64,000 nucleotides of DNA from Glandiceps talaboti (lineage: Eukaryota > Hemichordata > Enteropneusta > Spengelidae), in the NCBI RefSeq assembly GCF_964340395.1, contig NC_135558.1, positions 3,762,501 through 3,826,500 of the forward strand, given 5' to 3'. Of this stretch, positions 1 to 25,620 are shown piece after piece. Positions within the stretch are counted from its first letter, which is position 1. Each line of letters opens with the position of its first letter. The translations under genes and the position numbers were made by a program. The notes beneath the pieces are model-generated. The model was given only the letters and a program-made list of their open reading frames with translations. It did not search any database and was not told the origin of the DNA.

Positions 1-318
1 AGTTATGGAAATTTTATCTAATCCAGTTTAGCACAAAAAATGCTTTTTCAATTATTGACCAAAATAAGTACACAAGAACATTAGAAATCCCTGTGTGTTG
101 AGAACTACCCATATAAAAATGGGCCAAACTAAAAATAATAATATTTAATATAGAAAGAAATTTAATATTTTCATGTTATATAATTTTAAAGCTATGAAAT
201 TAGAATACCTTATGTATGAGTTATGTATCGATATATTCATTGCATTGATCAACATTTAATGGCAGGATAATTTCGGAGCTGAATGGAAATAATTCAAAAC
301 ATGATGTACAACTAGTCA

Positions 319-801
319 TAGCTGCAATAATTGTAGTGTTTGATGTGATTTTGAGGGATTTTTCCTTTGTTTTTGTGCTTTTTTTCGTTCCGATGTTTAA
401 CTTGAATCAAACACTACAATTCCTCTAATGCAAATAGACGAGACCACATTGAAAAATGTAAGCGAGGCGTCAGCATACTGCCCGTTGAAAAATGCTGCAT
501 GCTTTGCTACATTTGCCGATTTTGATGGAATTGGGGTACCTCTGAACACTTCTTGGGTCTTGAAGGGCTCCGTAATTAATATTGGCATTAGGAAATGTCC
601 GATATTTTGCCAGGTAATACGTAATTTAGCAGAAAAGTCTGCCCAACTTTGCGATTCAGATCTGAATCGGTTCCGTCTATTTGCATTTGCGTTAGAGGAA
701 TTGTAGCGTTTGGTTCGGGTTAAACGTTGGAACAAAAAAAAACACGAAAACAGAGGAAAAAACCCTCAAAATCACATCAAACGCTACAATTATTGCAGCT
801 A
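319..801. mobile_element. Mutator-like MITE with about 125-bp inverted repeats
   Basis: The arms at 319-443 and about 672-801 are inverted copies, starting TAGCTGCAATAATTG and ending with its complement. They carry scattered substitutions and a 6-bp indel. The 9-bp sequence AACTAGTCA flanks the element exactly (310-318 and 802-810). Long inverted repeats with a 9-bp target duplication are typical of Mutator-like elements. The 483-bp element has no transposase; the 112-codon open frame inside is unrecognised. Confidence 0.85.
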
Positions 802-3438
802 AACTAGTCAGTGTAACTATTCTACAAAATGGCTTGAAGAATTTAAAGTGATGCAGTAGTGAGAAAGTGAAGTTTAGAGTAATTGCTATATACAAATTGA
901 GACATTCTTGATAATGAACAGTATTGTATGTTGTCATATCAATGACATTTATTGGTAAATGGCTTTGTTTTCCCTCCAACATACATGCATGTTAATGAGT
1001 TTAGTTCTTTGATCAGCCTGCATTGTGACTTACTTTTGTAACAAGTGTTTTTGTTAAAGGGTGGCAAGTAGGTAAATCTTACCAAGGTCCCAACCAATAA
1101 TGATAGAGTTATGCTGCATAGAACTCTATTCAAATTTAACCAGATTTCTACTCACTTTGTTAAATTTATTCACTGACAAATTTAACAAGATTGTCTACCT
1201 TCTGTATGTAGAGTGTATACTCACAAATGATTTAATTATCTCTGTCTCCAATATATACTGGTATGTGTTTCAAAATCATCCGATAAATAATGGTAATTAT
1301 GTCCATGTTCTGTAAATTGTGGTTTAGTTACAGCTGTGGTCTGAACCACTATGCCAGCTTATAACAGACCTACATTTTTGTTTGGGTCAAAATGATAAAA
1401 AACTGGGTTTTTTTGTGAATCAACACAGACTGAAACAGGGGACATCAAATTTTATAGTGTGTCATGGTACGTTTCTCTGCATCAGTGGTGCTTCAAATTG
1501 GTTTCTAGAAGGCATACTTGTTTGAACAATCTGTGATGAGACCACAATATATAATTATGGCACTTTGTTCTGCATGAATCAACTCTGGTACGAACAAAAC
1601 TTTCAGAGTAAAAAAAAGTTGTAAGAACAGAACTTAAAGGATAATATTTGGCAAGGACAGAACTTAACGCTAAAATCTGGCCAAGGACAACTTCCAATAA
1701 AAACTCTTGTAAAAAGAACAGAACCTCCACTCCAGAATATAACCATGGTAACAATGTCCACTCCAGAATAAACCACAGTAAGAAAAGAACCTTCAAAATG
1801 CTCAGTCATGCATGACAATGTAGAAAGACAGATGTTGAGAAAGAGATATTTAACTCATCCATGTATGTGTTTAGGACTGCATGGTTGACATAACACTGAT
1901 AATGTCACAGTTATAGAATGGCGTATAATCATAAAATTTTTATGTTGACTTATATTTTTCTAACATTCTGTAGTTTTGTTATTTTGTGAAGGGTGATTAA
2001 AAAAAGTAATATATACAGGATAGTGTGTTTTATTTGACATGAAATAATTTATATGGTGTCAGGTGATGTATAAAATCTATATATACACAGACACAAACAA
2101 AAAACTGACAAAGACTGTAAACCACTGTATAAAATACAGACAGTATTAAATCAACAAATTCTTAGCAATGTATCTTCTACTTCAGTTGTGTAGGTTTTTC
2201 CTTGTTCCCAATAAAATATCGAAATGAGATAGTGAAAAGGAAACTAAACAACTGGTTAAATTTAAAGTGAATTTTAAATGTTTACCAGATCTCCTCTTCC
2301 TGATAAACATTCAAAACACAAAAGAAATCTGTAAATAAATGAAATAGGAAACTTTTGATTTTATAATTTGTCCCCATAAACTATTTCCAGAATTTTAATG
2401 TGGCAGCTAAAAAGACCTAAGTTTACTAATTATTGAATAAAAATAACTGGTTTCAAAATAGTATGCCATGTGTTACTTACAAGTACTTGTACTTTCTTTG
2501 TACTGACATCAAAAATAAAAAGTCCAAGAATGGGGTATGAGTTGACCTTTGACCTTAATTTCCTGATTGTAATAACGTTAGCAAGAAATTTTGGAAATAA
2601 GCCAAATAATTATAAAATATGACCCAAGTTTCACTCTGTATTCATGTGTTCTTGTAAGAATGGTAAGAATGGTAATCATGTTTTAGTTTCTTTGAACTTC
2701 CAGAGAACTGTGTTGTCATTGCTTCTACACTACCTTGTTCCTACATGTACATGTACATTAGTCAGTACACCAGAGTATTCCCCCCACCACGCCATGTTGT
2801 TTGTTAAAGACTATGTGTTAGCTATATTATTTTTGGATAATATCCCATCTTTTACTGTGATGGGTTCACATCAATAGAGTATCCAGAATTTACAAGGTTA
2901 TTAAGGTCCTCAGACAGACTATGACCCGACTTGTCCTATGTTTGTACAGTGATATACCCAATAACACAGTAAACTACCAACATCTGTCGCCTCTTTACTT
3001 ATAGAAATTCAAAAGCTGAAAGTTTACTGTGGAAATTCCAGATTACTTTTCAAATCCTGCCATTGTCAATAGTGCTATATAAATTACTGAAGCCATTACT
3101 AACCTTTCAACAAATTTTGAACATCAAGATGTGAATTTTGATAAGAGGTCAATAGATATAATTTTATGGAATTCACAAATGCTAGAGATCTAAAACCAGG
3201 TTATTATTTATGTAGAAATTTTGTTCAAATTTGAATTAAAAGTCATTGTTATAATTAGTTGGAAAGATGAATTTATTGGAACTCAAAAAATAATAGTATG
3301 TTCAACTCTCTCTACCAGGATATTTGTTTATACACAAATAACTGCAAGTTGAGCAAAACAAGATTTTTGCATTTTCCACATTGTGTTACATCAACATCCT
3401 TTATCATTAAAACAGTTTAAAAATGATATTGCTCAAAC

Positions 3439-3840
3439 GATCGCACAATGTCACACAAGCTCAATAAACAAACATCGTTCGTTTAGGACACACCCTCCCC
3501 ATCGAATGTTCACAAGTGCGACATCGGCACGTTTATATATAATGATGTAAACCATGTACAGTCACACCACCATGATCAATGCAATATATAAAACATGTTG
3601 GAGAACACATTAAAATACTACTATAAACCCAGCACTGTATATCACATTAGAATTAAATTTTAATAAACTCATCAACATCTCAATAATAAATACAGAACAT
3701 GTTATCAGTAAAGGCGTGAACTTTTTTGAAATTTGGTTAAAAGAGCAAAAATGAAGTTCATCAATTGCATTGACACCATACTCCCCCCCCCCCTAAACGA
3801 ACAAAGTTCGCTTATTAAGCTTGTGTGACATTGTGCGATC
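3439..3840. mobile_element. MITE, family with GATCGCACAATGTCACA ends, copy 1
   Basis: The ends GATCGCACAATGTCACACAAGCT and its inverse match over about 23 bp. A weaker match runs to about 60 bp (GTTCGTTTAGG). The 402-bp element has no coding capacity. A clear target duplication is not seen. A second copy lies at 47910. The open frame 3705-3887 lies inside and is not a gene. Confidence 0.8.
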
Positions 3841-5123
3841 ATCACTAAAGACAGAATTTGAAGAATTTTTTTTTGTATGATTGACATGTTGATACAAATA
3901 ATTGTAAATCTATATATTATGCCTGTATGTTATATATCGTTATGTAAAACTTATAATGCCGCTATACAGAAAAATGAGTCAATGCACACGTCACCACGTA
4001 GTTATTTGACAATGCACCATAGAGAATTAATGAATTTGATGTTATAAGATTGATGTTATAAGTGAGAGTGTCTGACATGATCAGTTGATGTTCAATGAAA
4101 GTGACATGTGCTGCAAACATGTAAAATAAATATGTATTAACACCTGTTAGCTTATTCATGCTAGAAAGAAAAACTTGGCAAAATATGATTGTTGATAGTT
4201 AGACTAAACTATACTGTTGTATTATGTAGAAATTTGTCTAAAATTCTCACTATGACTGGGTGTACTCTGACTGTTAGTCTAAATATAGCCACAAATATAT
4301 GATAACGGCCTACAGAACTGAACAGATGTAGATTATAGGCATGTAGAAGCCTTAGTTCAGGCAATACATGAAGCAACAGATAAAGCAATGAATCGCCAGT
4401 AATGTCAAATGTGATAAGTTGTGCTGTTTTTCCTCAGACTGTGTATTAATCAGGCTTTGAGATTTCACATACATGTGAACTTTTTAAAAGTTTGCATACA
4501 CAACATACTACAGAATTCCACATTGATTATGTACAATAACTGCACCGCAAGCTCTGCTTGCAGAGATTAAGTCCTTTACAAGTCTCCTTCTTATTATTCA
4601 GAACAAAAAAGTGTACATTTCAACATTTTTGTACAGTATTCTGGCTATTGTATGTCAGGAGGCATATGGCCAACCTCCTGAACTGTGTTTGCTATGGTGT
4701 GTAAAGTTCAGTAATGGAGATGGAAATATGGTAAAATTTTCATTCACATCCACGCATGCTACCATAATTTGTGTTGGAATAGGGGACAGTTCTAATACAT
4801 CGTAGGATCTGAAAGTGACCATATGGAAGAGGATTTGGTATTTATTTTGGAAGTTTAATGTATAAAACAATTTTATCATGGCTTCCTACTTGACAAATCA
4901 ATGTGAAACAACATTGACTAAGTCTGTGTGTGTCACTCAATACATTGCAAAAAGCCAAAAACTGTAAAAAGTGTGTTATTGGACGTACATAACAATCATT
5001 TTAGACATTTATCAGTTTTATGGAATTTATTGAGTTACAAATGAGGACTTGTTGGCATATGTTTCATATTGATTTTCCAAGTATGAAGCCATGATAAAAT
5101 TGCTTATGAATTAAACACCCAAA

Positions 5124-5384
5124 ATAAATACCCATTTCTCATCCATACATGTATGGCCACTTTAACAAAAGATATTGCTAAAAATAGTTAAATTTTGTAT
5201 ATTTTCATTTTGAGTGTGGATCATGGAATCTCTCTTATTTCTGTATTTTCAAGACCTATAAATACCCATTTCTCATCCATATGGCCACTTCGACAAAAAT
5301 ATTGCTAAAAATAGTTAAATTTTGTATATTTTCATTTTGAGTGTGGATCGTGGAATCGATCTTATTTCCGTATTTTCAAGACCT
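5124..5384. repeat. 134-bp tandem duplication before IVNS1ABP exon 1
   Basis: Copy 1 is 5124-5257 and copy 2 is 5258-5384. They differ by a short deletion (ACATGT region) and a few substitutions, so the duplication is recent. It ends 96 bp before the splice acceptor. Confidence 0.9.
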
Positions 5385-5506
5385 TTCTTTAAAATTACAA
5401 GGAGTTGATTTACTTGTAGTGATAACATTGAGAATATAGTTGATATTAAAAAGAAATCTCTTTTGTGTTATATTTTTCAGATTTTGCTATCATCATCATT
5501 TTCAAC

Positions 5507-18142
<12,636 letters not shown>

Positions 18143-20328
18143 AAATGGAATGACCTGTAATTATGTCCATTCTGAATTAATTTTTTTTTGGGCCGATATA
18201 TCAATGTTTTGTGTGGTGTGTTCATAATTATTGTTTTGATTTCTTGATATAGATGTTATGTTGATAAATTCAATGTTTGGATAAATGCTTTAAAATTAAT
18301 ATCTTGGTTAAAATTACTGTTAATATAGATTTAATAAGCAAGGTAGAGTGAATACTTGAAATGGTATTGTTTTTCATTTCATTTTTTATCGGTCACTGTG
18401 TGATTCCCCGTATTGTGTAAATAAGTTTAGAATTCAAAGTTTGTGTGATGTTATGTCTGACCAGTTACGTTTTGTGTCCAGCTGGCAATGACGTAACTTT
18501 GTCTTTATTTTTGAGTAAGATGTGGAATCCTACTGACTTCAAAGAATGTTTTCATAGCTACTGTTGGCTTGATACCTTCAAATAATTTGTCTTTTTGACA
18601 ATGACTACAGCTTTATTACAGTTTTTGATCATTTCTTGTAAGTAGTGTGTGCCATGGTCTTCACATTTTTGGGGGGCTCTCTGCCTTTTAAAACTTTTAT
18701 TGTGCATTTTTCACAGCATTGTCACCAGGTCTTTGCTGGAATGATTCAATGGCCTTCAACAAGCTTACTAACCAGTTCAATATGGATAAATTGAAAAATG
18801 AAAGATAATTCATCAATTACAACAATGTATTCCTATGGTTATTAAGTTGACAGACAGGGCATAATGTGTGCCATCTAAAAAAAATATCATGGCCAGGATA
18901 TTGACCCTATACCAAGAAAGGTCATGATCACAACAAATTGTCTGTTTTTACCAATCAAACCAATCTGTCCAACGAAGGTGATGGGGCAAGGTCAAAATGA
19001 GAACTGAAATTGTGAAATTTATCATGTATTTAACAGAATTATGACATTTGGTGGCAGTACTGATGGTATCCATTAGGCTGATAACCAAATCCTAGATCTG
19101 AAATTAAGAACAAAAATCTGACCAAAAGTATTTTGAGATATGCATATCGCAAAATAGATATTTTTATTTTTTCATTCTCATTGCAACACGAAAAACATCG
19201 AATTGTGAATTTTTTGAACAAAATTATGAGGAACCAATTTATCATTTGTAAGACCATAGTTTTTGCTTTTGCATCTACAGCCCTCAAAATCATCAAAATT
19301 TACATCAACAGAAGTCATAATACACTAGTGTCTTATGTTTCTGTGAGGGGTCATCTTTGAACCCCTATCAAGGAAACAGTGCCCTCACAGTTCATCTTGA
19401 AATCCTAGCCTTAAAATAGCGCCCTCATAGTTGATCTTGAAAGAAGTTTGAAAGCAGACATAAACATCAATGGGAGTGGCTCTACCAACATATAATGTTT
19501 GTGATTTGACTGAACCTTCAAAATCATTCAAGGGCACAGAAAAAAATTGCTTGAAATCAGAGAAATTTTAAAGTCATAACCCAATGCAAAGTTTAACATA
19601 AAATCTTGATCAAGTTGACCATCTCAGACCATTATAAAGTGAAATGTCTGCTTAGAGAAAAGGTGGTTTTGGCTTCAAGAGAAAACAAGGAAAACGCTGC
19701 ACCTTCAGTTTATTGTATATATTTTGGCTCTTAACGATATCCGTGTTTGACATGATTTCATATTAGCATAATGTATATTTTTCTAAATGGACTTAAAAAG
19801 TAGATTTCTATTAGAACTAGGTAAAGTAACGTAGTATTTGCTGCTGAATGGCAAACCATGAATTTCAGCTGCAGTTTTGTTTTGGTAGCTACCAATAATT
19901 ATCACTAGCTTACTTAGCCTAGATCCTTCAGTTGGCACATTTTGGCTACATCTTTTCTCCACGAAATGCTTAGACATTTTGAATTCAGCATTTTACTGTA
20001 ATGACACATTAGCCAGAAAACTGGCTGCAAATTCTTACTGGGTTTTAAAGCTACCCACTGTTGTAGATGACATTAGCGACATCACCATGTGATCTGAATC
20101 AACAAAGAAAGTGGAACTGTGCGATATAAACATAGTCAGTAGACGGGATCAGCTAATCACAAAGAAGAAAAATGTCTTGATGGACAAAGTATCCAAGTTA
20201 AGCCATGTGTTATGTGAACTGGCAATCTTAACTTTAGGGTTGAGAACAGAATGTTAAAGGAATGTCGAAGCATAATGGAGAGGATGTAGTCAAAATATGC
20301 CAGCGTAAATTATTACTCTGGTAGTTGA

Positions 20329-20616
20329 GCCTTTAGTTTTCTATTAAGATAGACACAAACTAAAACAATTGTCACAACATGTTGGTACAACAGTGATAAG
20401 CTATTGAATGGACGTTGGTGTAATTATAGTCTCAGTAGGGAGGAGTCTCTGAAAACTAGTTTATTTAGAGTTCCATGAACTTGCTGTGCTGTTTTGGGAC
20501 TTTAAATAGTTATGCTATGTTGATTACAGTGGCACAACAGAGGAACCGCTATCACCCACTACCACATTGAAGAACAATAGATTTAGTTTGTATCTATCTT
20601 AGTAACACCAAAGGGT
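20329..20616. mobile_element. MITE with AGATAGACACAAACTAAAAC ends, copy 1
   Basis: The left end (20342-20366, TTAAGATAGACACAAACTAA) and the right end (TTAGTTTGTATCTATCTTAGTAA, 20583-20605) are inverted. Inner blocks GATAAGCTATTGAATGG and GGCACAACAGAGG are shared with the element at 35099. Outer borders are approximate. Confidence 0.7.
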
Positions 20617-22553
20617 GCATTGCCAGTGTCGTATCTAGGCTATAATTTGCTTGACTTTCAATCTTGATGTGAGTTTTTGAGTTGAGACTGTAAAAGATAG
20701 ACTCACATGGATTACATGTGTACATTTGATAACACTTGTGAATGTCAAGACTGTATTCCTGTTTTCGACAAGCTACATCTGGAAAACTTGTTTTGAGCAT
20801 CTCTGCTTTTTATGAAGTTTATGAAAACCTATGAAATAATGTCTTAGATATAGATGAACAAGTGTTTGAACTTTATTGATTCTATCTATATTTGTTACCT
20901 TCAACAAGTAATCTAGTTTATTTGCAAGTAAGTCAGTGATATATGTTTGAGGAACCTGACATTTGTTTCTACCACTTGTCAAGTTTGTGGACACAAAATA
21001 TCCAGAAATTATGACAAAATACTGCTATATTTGTAACAAAATAGTGCTACAATTAGAACAGTATACTTCAAGATTTTTTTAGAAGCTTAGGTAATCTCAT
21101 GCGCAGTAAAAATTTTACTGAAAATTTATTGAATGTGTGAGTATGAATTGTATAGTTTGTCCAATATATACTGTGTGCTGTTTCTTGCACATTTTATGTG
21201 GTTATAACCATAAATTTTCTTGCAATGTTTCACTTCTCTGTCATTTTGTTACCAGAAAAAGGCAAAGAACAAAAACTGTGTTATATTATGTCAGGTTGGT
21301 TTGATTTCTAATTCTGTATATTTTCATAGCCATGAAATGCTTTGATTCTTTAAGAATAGAAAGATGTAAAAGTGTGGCAGGCAGTAAAGTCAAAATGGCT
21401 GCTGCTCAGATATAATTGGTTGATACAGATCATGTGATCATTCAAAGTAGTTGTCACAGAGCAAGGACATCCTCTCATTGGTTCATTCATCTAAGTCAAA
21501 ATGACTGACATTGATGGAGAATAGTGATTGATCTTTGTTGGTCATGTGATCGTGAGATGACAGCAGTGTGTCAAAGTTCAACAAGTATGTTAATTAGCAG
21601 GGATGTTTTTTTTGCCACAAATATTTGAGTATGTGTATTTAAAATCAGCCAGCTACTGTTTGTTTTGGAAAGTGTTAAATACAGAGAAGAAAGAAACCAA
21701 AATCATAAAAAATTTTGATTTTGAGCAAAAAATTGTCTCAGGTAATATTGAAAGGGAGAACCCAGACTGATTCATTGACAATACATAATCAAGTGAACTT
21801 TTTGCTCTTTTCCTCATTTTTTTCCTGCTGTATAGTGTAGAAAGTTACATGTGATATGTTGACTTGGGCTACCATTTTAAATAGGGAAAGATAGATTGCA
21901 TTTTATTACATGTATAAAATGTATGTAGTACATAATTATTCACGAATTGATGTGAAGCTGGGTAATATATACTCATAGTAGAAAACAACTGGTGAAATCT
22001 TTGGTTTAAAACAAACCCAAGTATTAATGCTGCCTTGAACAAAAATGCTCAGTCACAGCTAACTATTAAATATTATCTGTGATTTTATTTTCAGTGGGTG
22101 CTGATAGCATCTGTTTGTGTGTAAATACAGAAATGGATGCGTCTTCTTTTTTTTTGTCAAAGTATACTAAGTTCATGTATATGATGTTAATGCTATTTTG
22201 TGAAATAGCAAACAAGATAAGTTGAAGAATTTGCGATACTATTGTTTATGAGTAATATCCAGAATAAAAAATTATGGAATTGTTTGGTCTGTTTTGGGAC
22301 GGTTATTGAAATTCAAATTGATATTTAGACAATGCGAAATAATTGACTGCTCCAGTGTTGCTGTAATAAAAACTATCTGTATAACTTCATAGAAGTTAAC
22401 ATAAATTTGATGGCAAGTTTGTGATGACTTGACATCTGTGTGCAAATCTTGTCATGCAGTGCAGATAAGGTGGCTGTCTTCATGGCAATGAATGAGTGCA
22501 TGTCACTCATATGATAGAGCGACCTAATGATTTTGAGAAAAGTGTTAAACCTG

Positions 22554-22567
22554 CCACAAGAGGGCAG
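22554..22567 (+). promoter_or_regulatory. CTCF-like site between convergent genes
   Basis: CCACAAGAGGGCAG fits the CTCF core (CCACNAGRGGGC) well. It lies between the IVNS1ABP stop and the SELENOF poly(A) signals, in opposite orientation to the match at 32188. Confidence 0.4.
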
Positions 22568-24020
22568 TATTCAATAGACGTTGAGCATGGCTAATACAAA
22601 TATTGTTTAATGCAAATTCCTCTCTTCAGTGGGTTGTTGTTAGGCTACCATGAAATGTAACAAATATATTTTGCAGTTATGTATTATTTCTTTCAAAATT
22701 GGAACAGTTTCATTTACAAAGTGTTATTTGCATACCTTTTCTGCTGTAAACCAAAATTAAAATGTTTCCCATGCTGTCATGAAAATGGGAACAAATTCAA
22801 ATTCAACTAAGTCCATCCAAAAAGTAAAACAATCCGAAACTGAAACAAGGAATTTTCGGAGATGTCATATCATAAAAAATGTTCTATGAAAAATGAACAT
22901 AATTTTTTGGAAATTATCAAAATAATGACCTTGCCAGTATTTAAAGCTGTCATATTTTGTGATACCCCTTTTGTGAAGTTTTTGAACGACCTTCAAACTG
23001 TATGCCTTCACATTGAAAAGCAGTTACAGCATATTTACTATTTACATAGAGAAACTTTTGTAGTGGGTAACGTCATAAGTTTTTCAACTTTAACAAATCT
23101 ATAGCTGTGATGTTTTGTGAATAAATATGAATTTAAAGTAATATAACTGACTGTGTAGTGTATGTATACCTTGACTTCAGTTGGTTTGTCTGACATTTGA
23201 ATGAGAATATGTGACAAAGTGTGGCATGGTCATATGGCGCCTATACTAGGTGTCTCATTGTAACACCTTAAAATGATTGGACGTTCGGGTAAAAATTAAA
23301 AAGTAAGTATATATGTTCATGTTGGTGATAATTTCATTTCATAAACATGCTTTAACATTCTGAATGATTTAGAAATAACAAAGTCAAAAGGAAACTTGGA
23401 ATCATTTTTCTTAATATTCAAGTTCCTAAATTTCAGCAATAAACAATTTTCAATCAGATACACATTCATGGGGTCATCATCCGACAATCAGTAACATGAT
23501 TACTACCATATAGGGCTTCAATTTTTTTAATTAATTTACCAGAGTGAACAAAGATGTCATTTGTGTCATGAGAAGCATAGAATGAAGTATGGCTGCTTTA
23601 ATAGAAACATCATCCATGGGTTAATGAAATGTGCAGAAAATTTCTTAATGAAAATCTCTAGCAAGGCTCATTGTGATTGGTAAATATACTTGATGTGGTA
23701 TGTTCCTTTGCACATATAAAGTTAATCCTGATTGGCTGTATTTTGCTGCTCGGCCTATGTTCTAATTCTTACCTTAAAATTGTCACCTAGATTTGTCAAA
23801 ACTTATTGCTTCAATTTTTCAGACGAATTAAATTCATGGAGGTGTATTATTCCGCAATATTCTTCTTCAGTCCTTTTAAAATAAGGTTTTATCACTACCA
23901 GTACTTGTCTAGTGATATTTGTATAACAGACTACGATAGCGAACACAGCATGTCTCTAGAATTATTCAAACATTAGAGTACTCATTACAAAAATATTCAA
24001 TTTCACACAAATTGATTTCT

Positions 24021-24039
24021 TTTATTCATATATTTTATT
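24021..24039 (-). terminator. SELENOF: SELENOF polyadenylation signals
   Basis: Two AATAAA hexamers lie on the minus strand (24039-24034 and 24026-24021), about 90 nt after the SECIS. This is the expected place for 3' end formation. Confidence 0.7.
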
Positions 24040-24114
24040 TCTTACGTCTTTCATCAGTAAAATTTCTACAACTCTATATTTACTAAGTATCAACTGAAAT
24101 GTTTACAGGTTGCA

Positions 24115-24180
24115 TGGCACAGGACATCAAACTTGGCACACCATGGTTGGTTTACTGTCAAGTTATCATAAATGTGACAA
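24115..24180 (-). promoter_or_regulatory. SELENOF: SECIS element, type II
   Basis: On the minus strand an ATGA (24169-24166) is followed by a helix strand (AACTTGACA) that pairs with TGCCAAGTT, with one A-C mismatch. Next come an apical bulge with an unpaired AA 12 nt after the ATGA, a mini-helix ACC/GGT with loop AACCAT, and the 3' TGAT (24129-24126). These give the SECIS UGA/GA quartet, AA motif and extra helix III that define type II. It recruits SBP2 for Sec insertion at the TGA about 2.5 kb upstream in the gene. The fold was made by eye. Confidence 0.87.
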
Positions 24181-25080
24181 GTAACTCAAGTAAACTGCAC
24201 CCACTACTCCCCATTGATCGTCAATTTTGGAATGACCCTATTTGTTTTCTGTGAAAGGGTTAACCCACTATCTGGAAAGTAGGGGTGCAATAAAATTTAC
24301 ATGAGAATTAACAAAAATATAGAAAGTTTCCAATAAAGGAAATAATATCCACAATCCAGGCAGATGGAATCTTAAAAAGTTCAGGCAAAAACTTTTCTTC
24401 CATTTTTATAAATTCTTGTTTTTACTTTTCAAAAGTTTTAAATACAAAATTGTGACCCCTAGTCAGCTTACAATACCAGTTGAAATCATTTTCATAACTT
24501 TATCATACATGATGGCAACAATATTCATAACAGTTTTCAAACAAAATGGATTACAATGTCATCTTTTTGTACCAAATCTATTGTCCAATGTCTGATATTT
24601 CAATTCACAAGCTAACAACTGAGAGTTTCAAAATCTTACAGAATGGTAGGTAGAAGTTTATGTATGTTAACAAAATATTGTCAGATTATGATTGCTGTTT
24701 GATGTTACAGAAAAACTGTCCTTAAAACATGACATGTTTGTCATCTGCTTGGTTCAAATATCCTGCAATGTACATGATACACCAATCACATTGTGTCATT
24801 TAGGGAGTAATCAACAGATGGAGTGAAGTCGATATAAAGTTCATTCTGATTGGATGAGTCTGTTTGACCTCTGACACTGATAAAATGAAGTAAATGTAAA
24901 GTTCATGTTTCAGTTTGACCTCTGAGACAGCACTTGGTGGTAAATGTTTACAAACATATGAAGCTCAATTCAAGTTCTACAAATAGTCGTCAAATTTGGT
25001 ATATCTGGACATGTTCAGTATACATCATCTAATACATACCATTCTACTCGACTACAAATTCTAAGCTGTATACACTCAGT

Positions 25081-25222
25081 ATTAGGCTTGTACAAGATTT
25101 CAACCATGGGTTCTCACTTTACTTGCTTAGTTCATGATGTACAGAAGAGACATTGGACTGGTACAAGATTCTAGTACTGGTCTCTCACTTTACTTGCGAA
25201 GTTTCTCATGTAGAAACTCTTC
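25081..25222. repeat. 71-bp tandem duplication over the SELENOF stop codon
   Basis: The unit 25152-25222 includes the last codons and stop. The unit 25081-25151 is its diverged copy in the 3' UTR (shared GTACAAGATT and CTCACTTTACTTGC blocks). Confidence 0.8.
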
Positions 25223-25318
25223 CACTGTATCTGTATTCCATTTGTCAATGCTCAGAGTTTCCTCCACTTCATGGTTTTCATTCATAAACTTCAGGACGGG
25301 GTCTTGTCCCTTTTTGTA
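25190..25318 (-). CDS. SELENOF: SELENOF exon 5 (C-terminus and stop)
   Basis: The acceptor is ctcatttcag; 42 codons plus TAA at 25192-25190. It encodes residues 111-152, including GQDPVLKFM and [14 protein letters not shown]. The stop-proximal DNA is part of a 71-bp tandem duplication that continues into the 3' UTR. Confidence 0.95.
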   Translation of the reverse strand, partial: YKKGQDPVLKFMNENHEVEETLSIDKWNTDTVEEFLHEKLRK

Positions 25319-25454
25319 CTGAAATGAGAAAACATTGATATATTTATATACCAACCCTGAAAGTCACTCTCCCAGTGCACTCATACTAATATTCAAGAAA
25401 AGTGACGTTAACGTCAGTAGGCAATTGGAAAAGATAGCGAGCTGGTTATCACAC

Positions 25455-25548
<94 letters not shown>

Positions 25549-25562
25549 GTGTGTGTGTGGGT

Positions 25563-25620
<58 letters not shown>

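Larger units (their letters stand above)
1..5480. other. Region upstream of IVNS1ABP coding exons
   Basis: No coding exon was recognised. Besides the MITEs at 319 and 3439 and the duplication at 5124, it must hold or precede the IVNS1ABP noncoding first exon and promoter. I cannot place either. Confidence 0.6.
18143..23999. other. IVNS1ABP 3' UTR of unknown length, then convergent intergenic DNA
   Basis: The IVNS1ABP 3' UTR starts at 18143, but its end is unclear because there is no canonical AATAAA in the first 4 kb. The first plus-strand AATAAA sites are at 22263, 22365, 23120 and 23438. The interval has a MITE (20329-20616), a CTCF-like site (22554-22567) and no recognisable coding exon. 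Confidence 0.6.
24000..25189 (-). other. SELENOF: SELENOF 3' UTR
   Basis: The UTR is inferred from the stop at 25190, the SECIS at about 24120-24175 and the AATAAA signals just beyond it. It also holds one copy of a 71-bp duplicated segment (25081-25151) and two similar GAGGTCAAAC stretches near 24860 and 24920. Confidence 0.75.
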
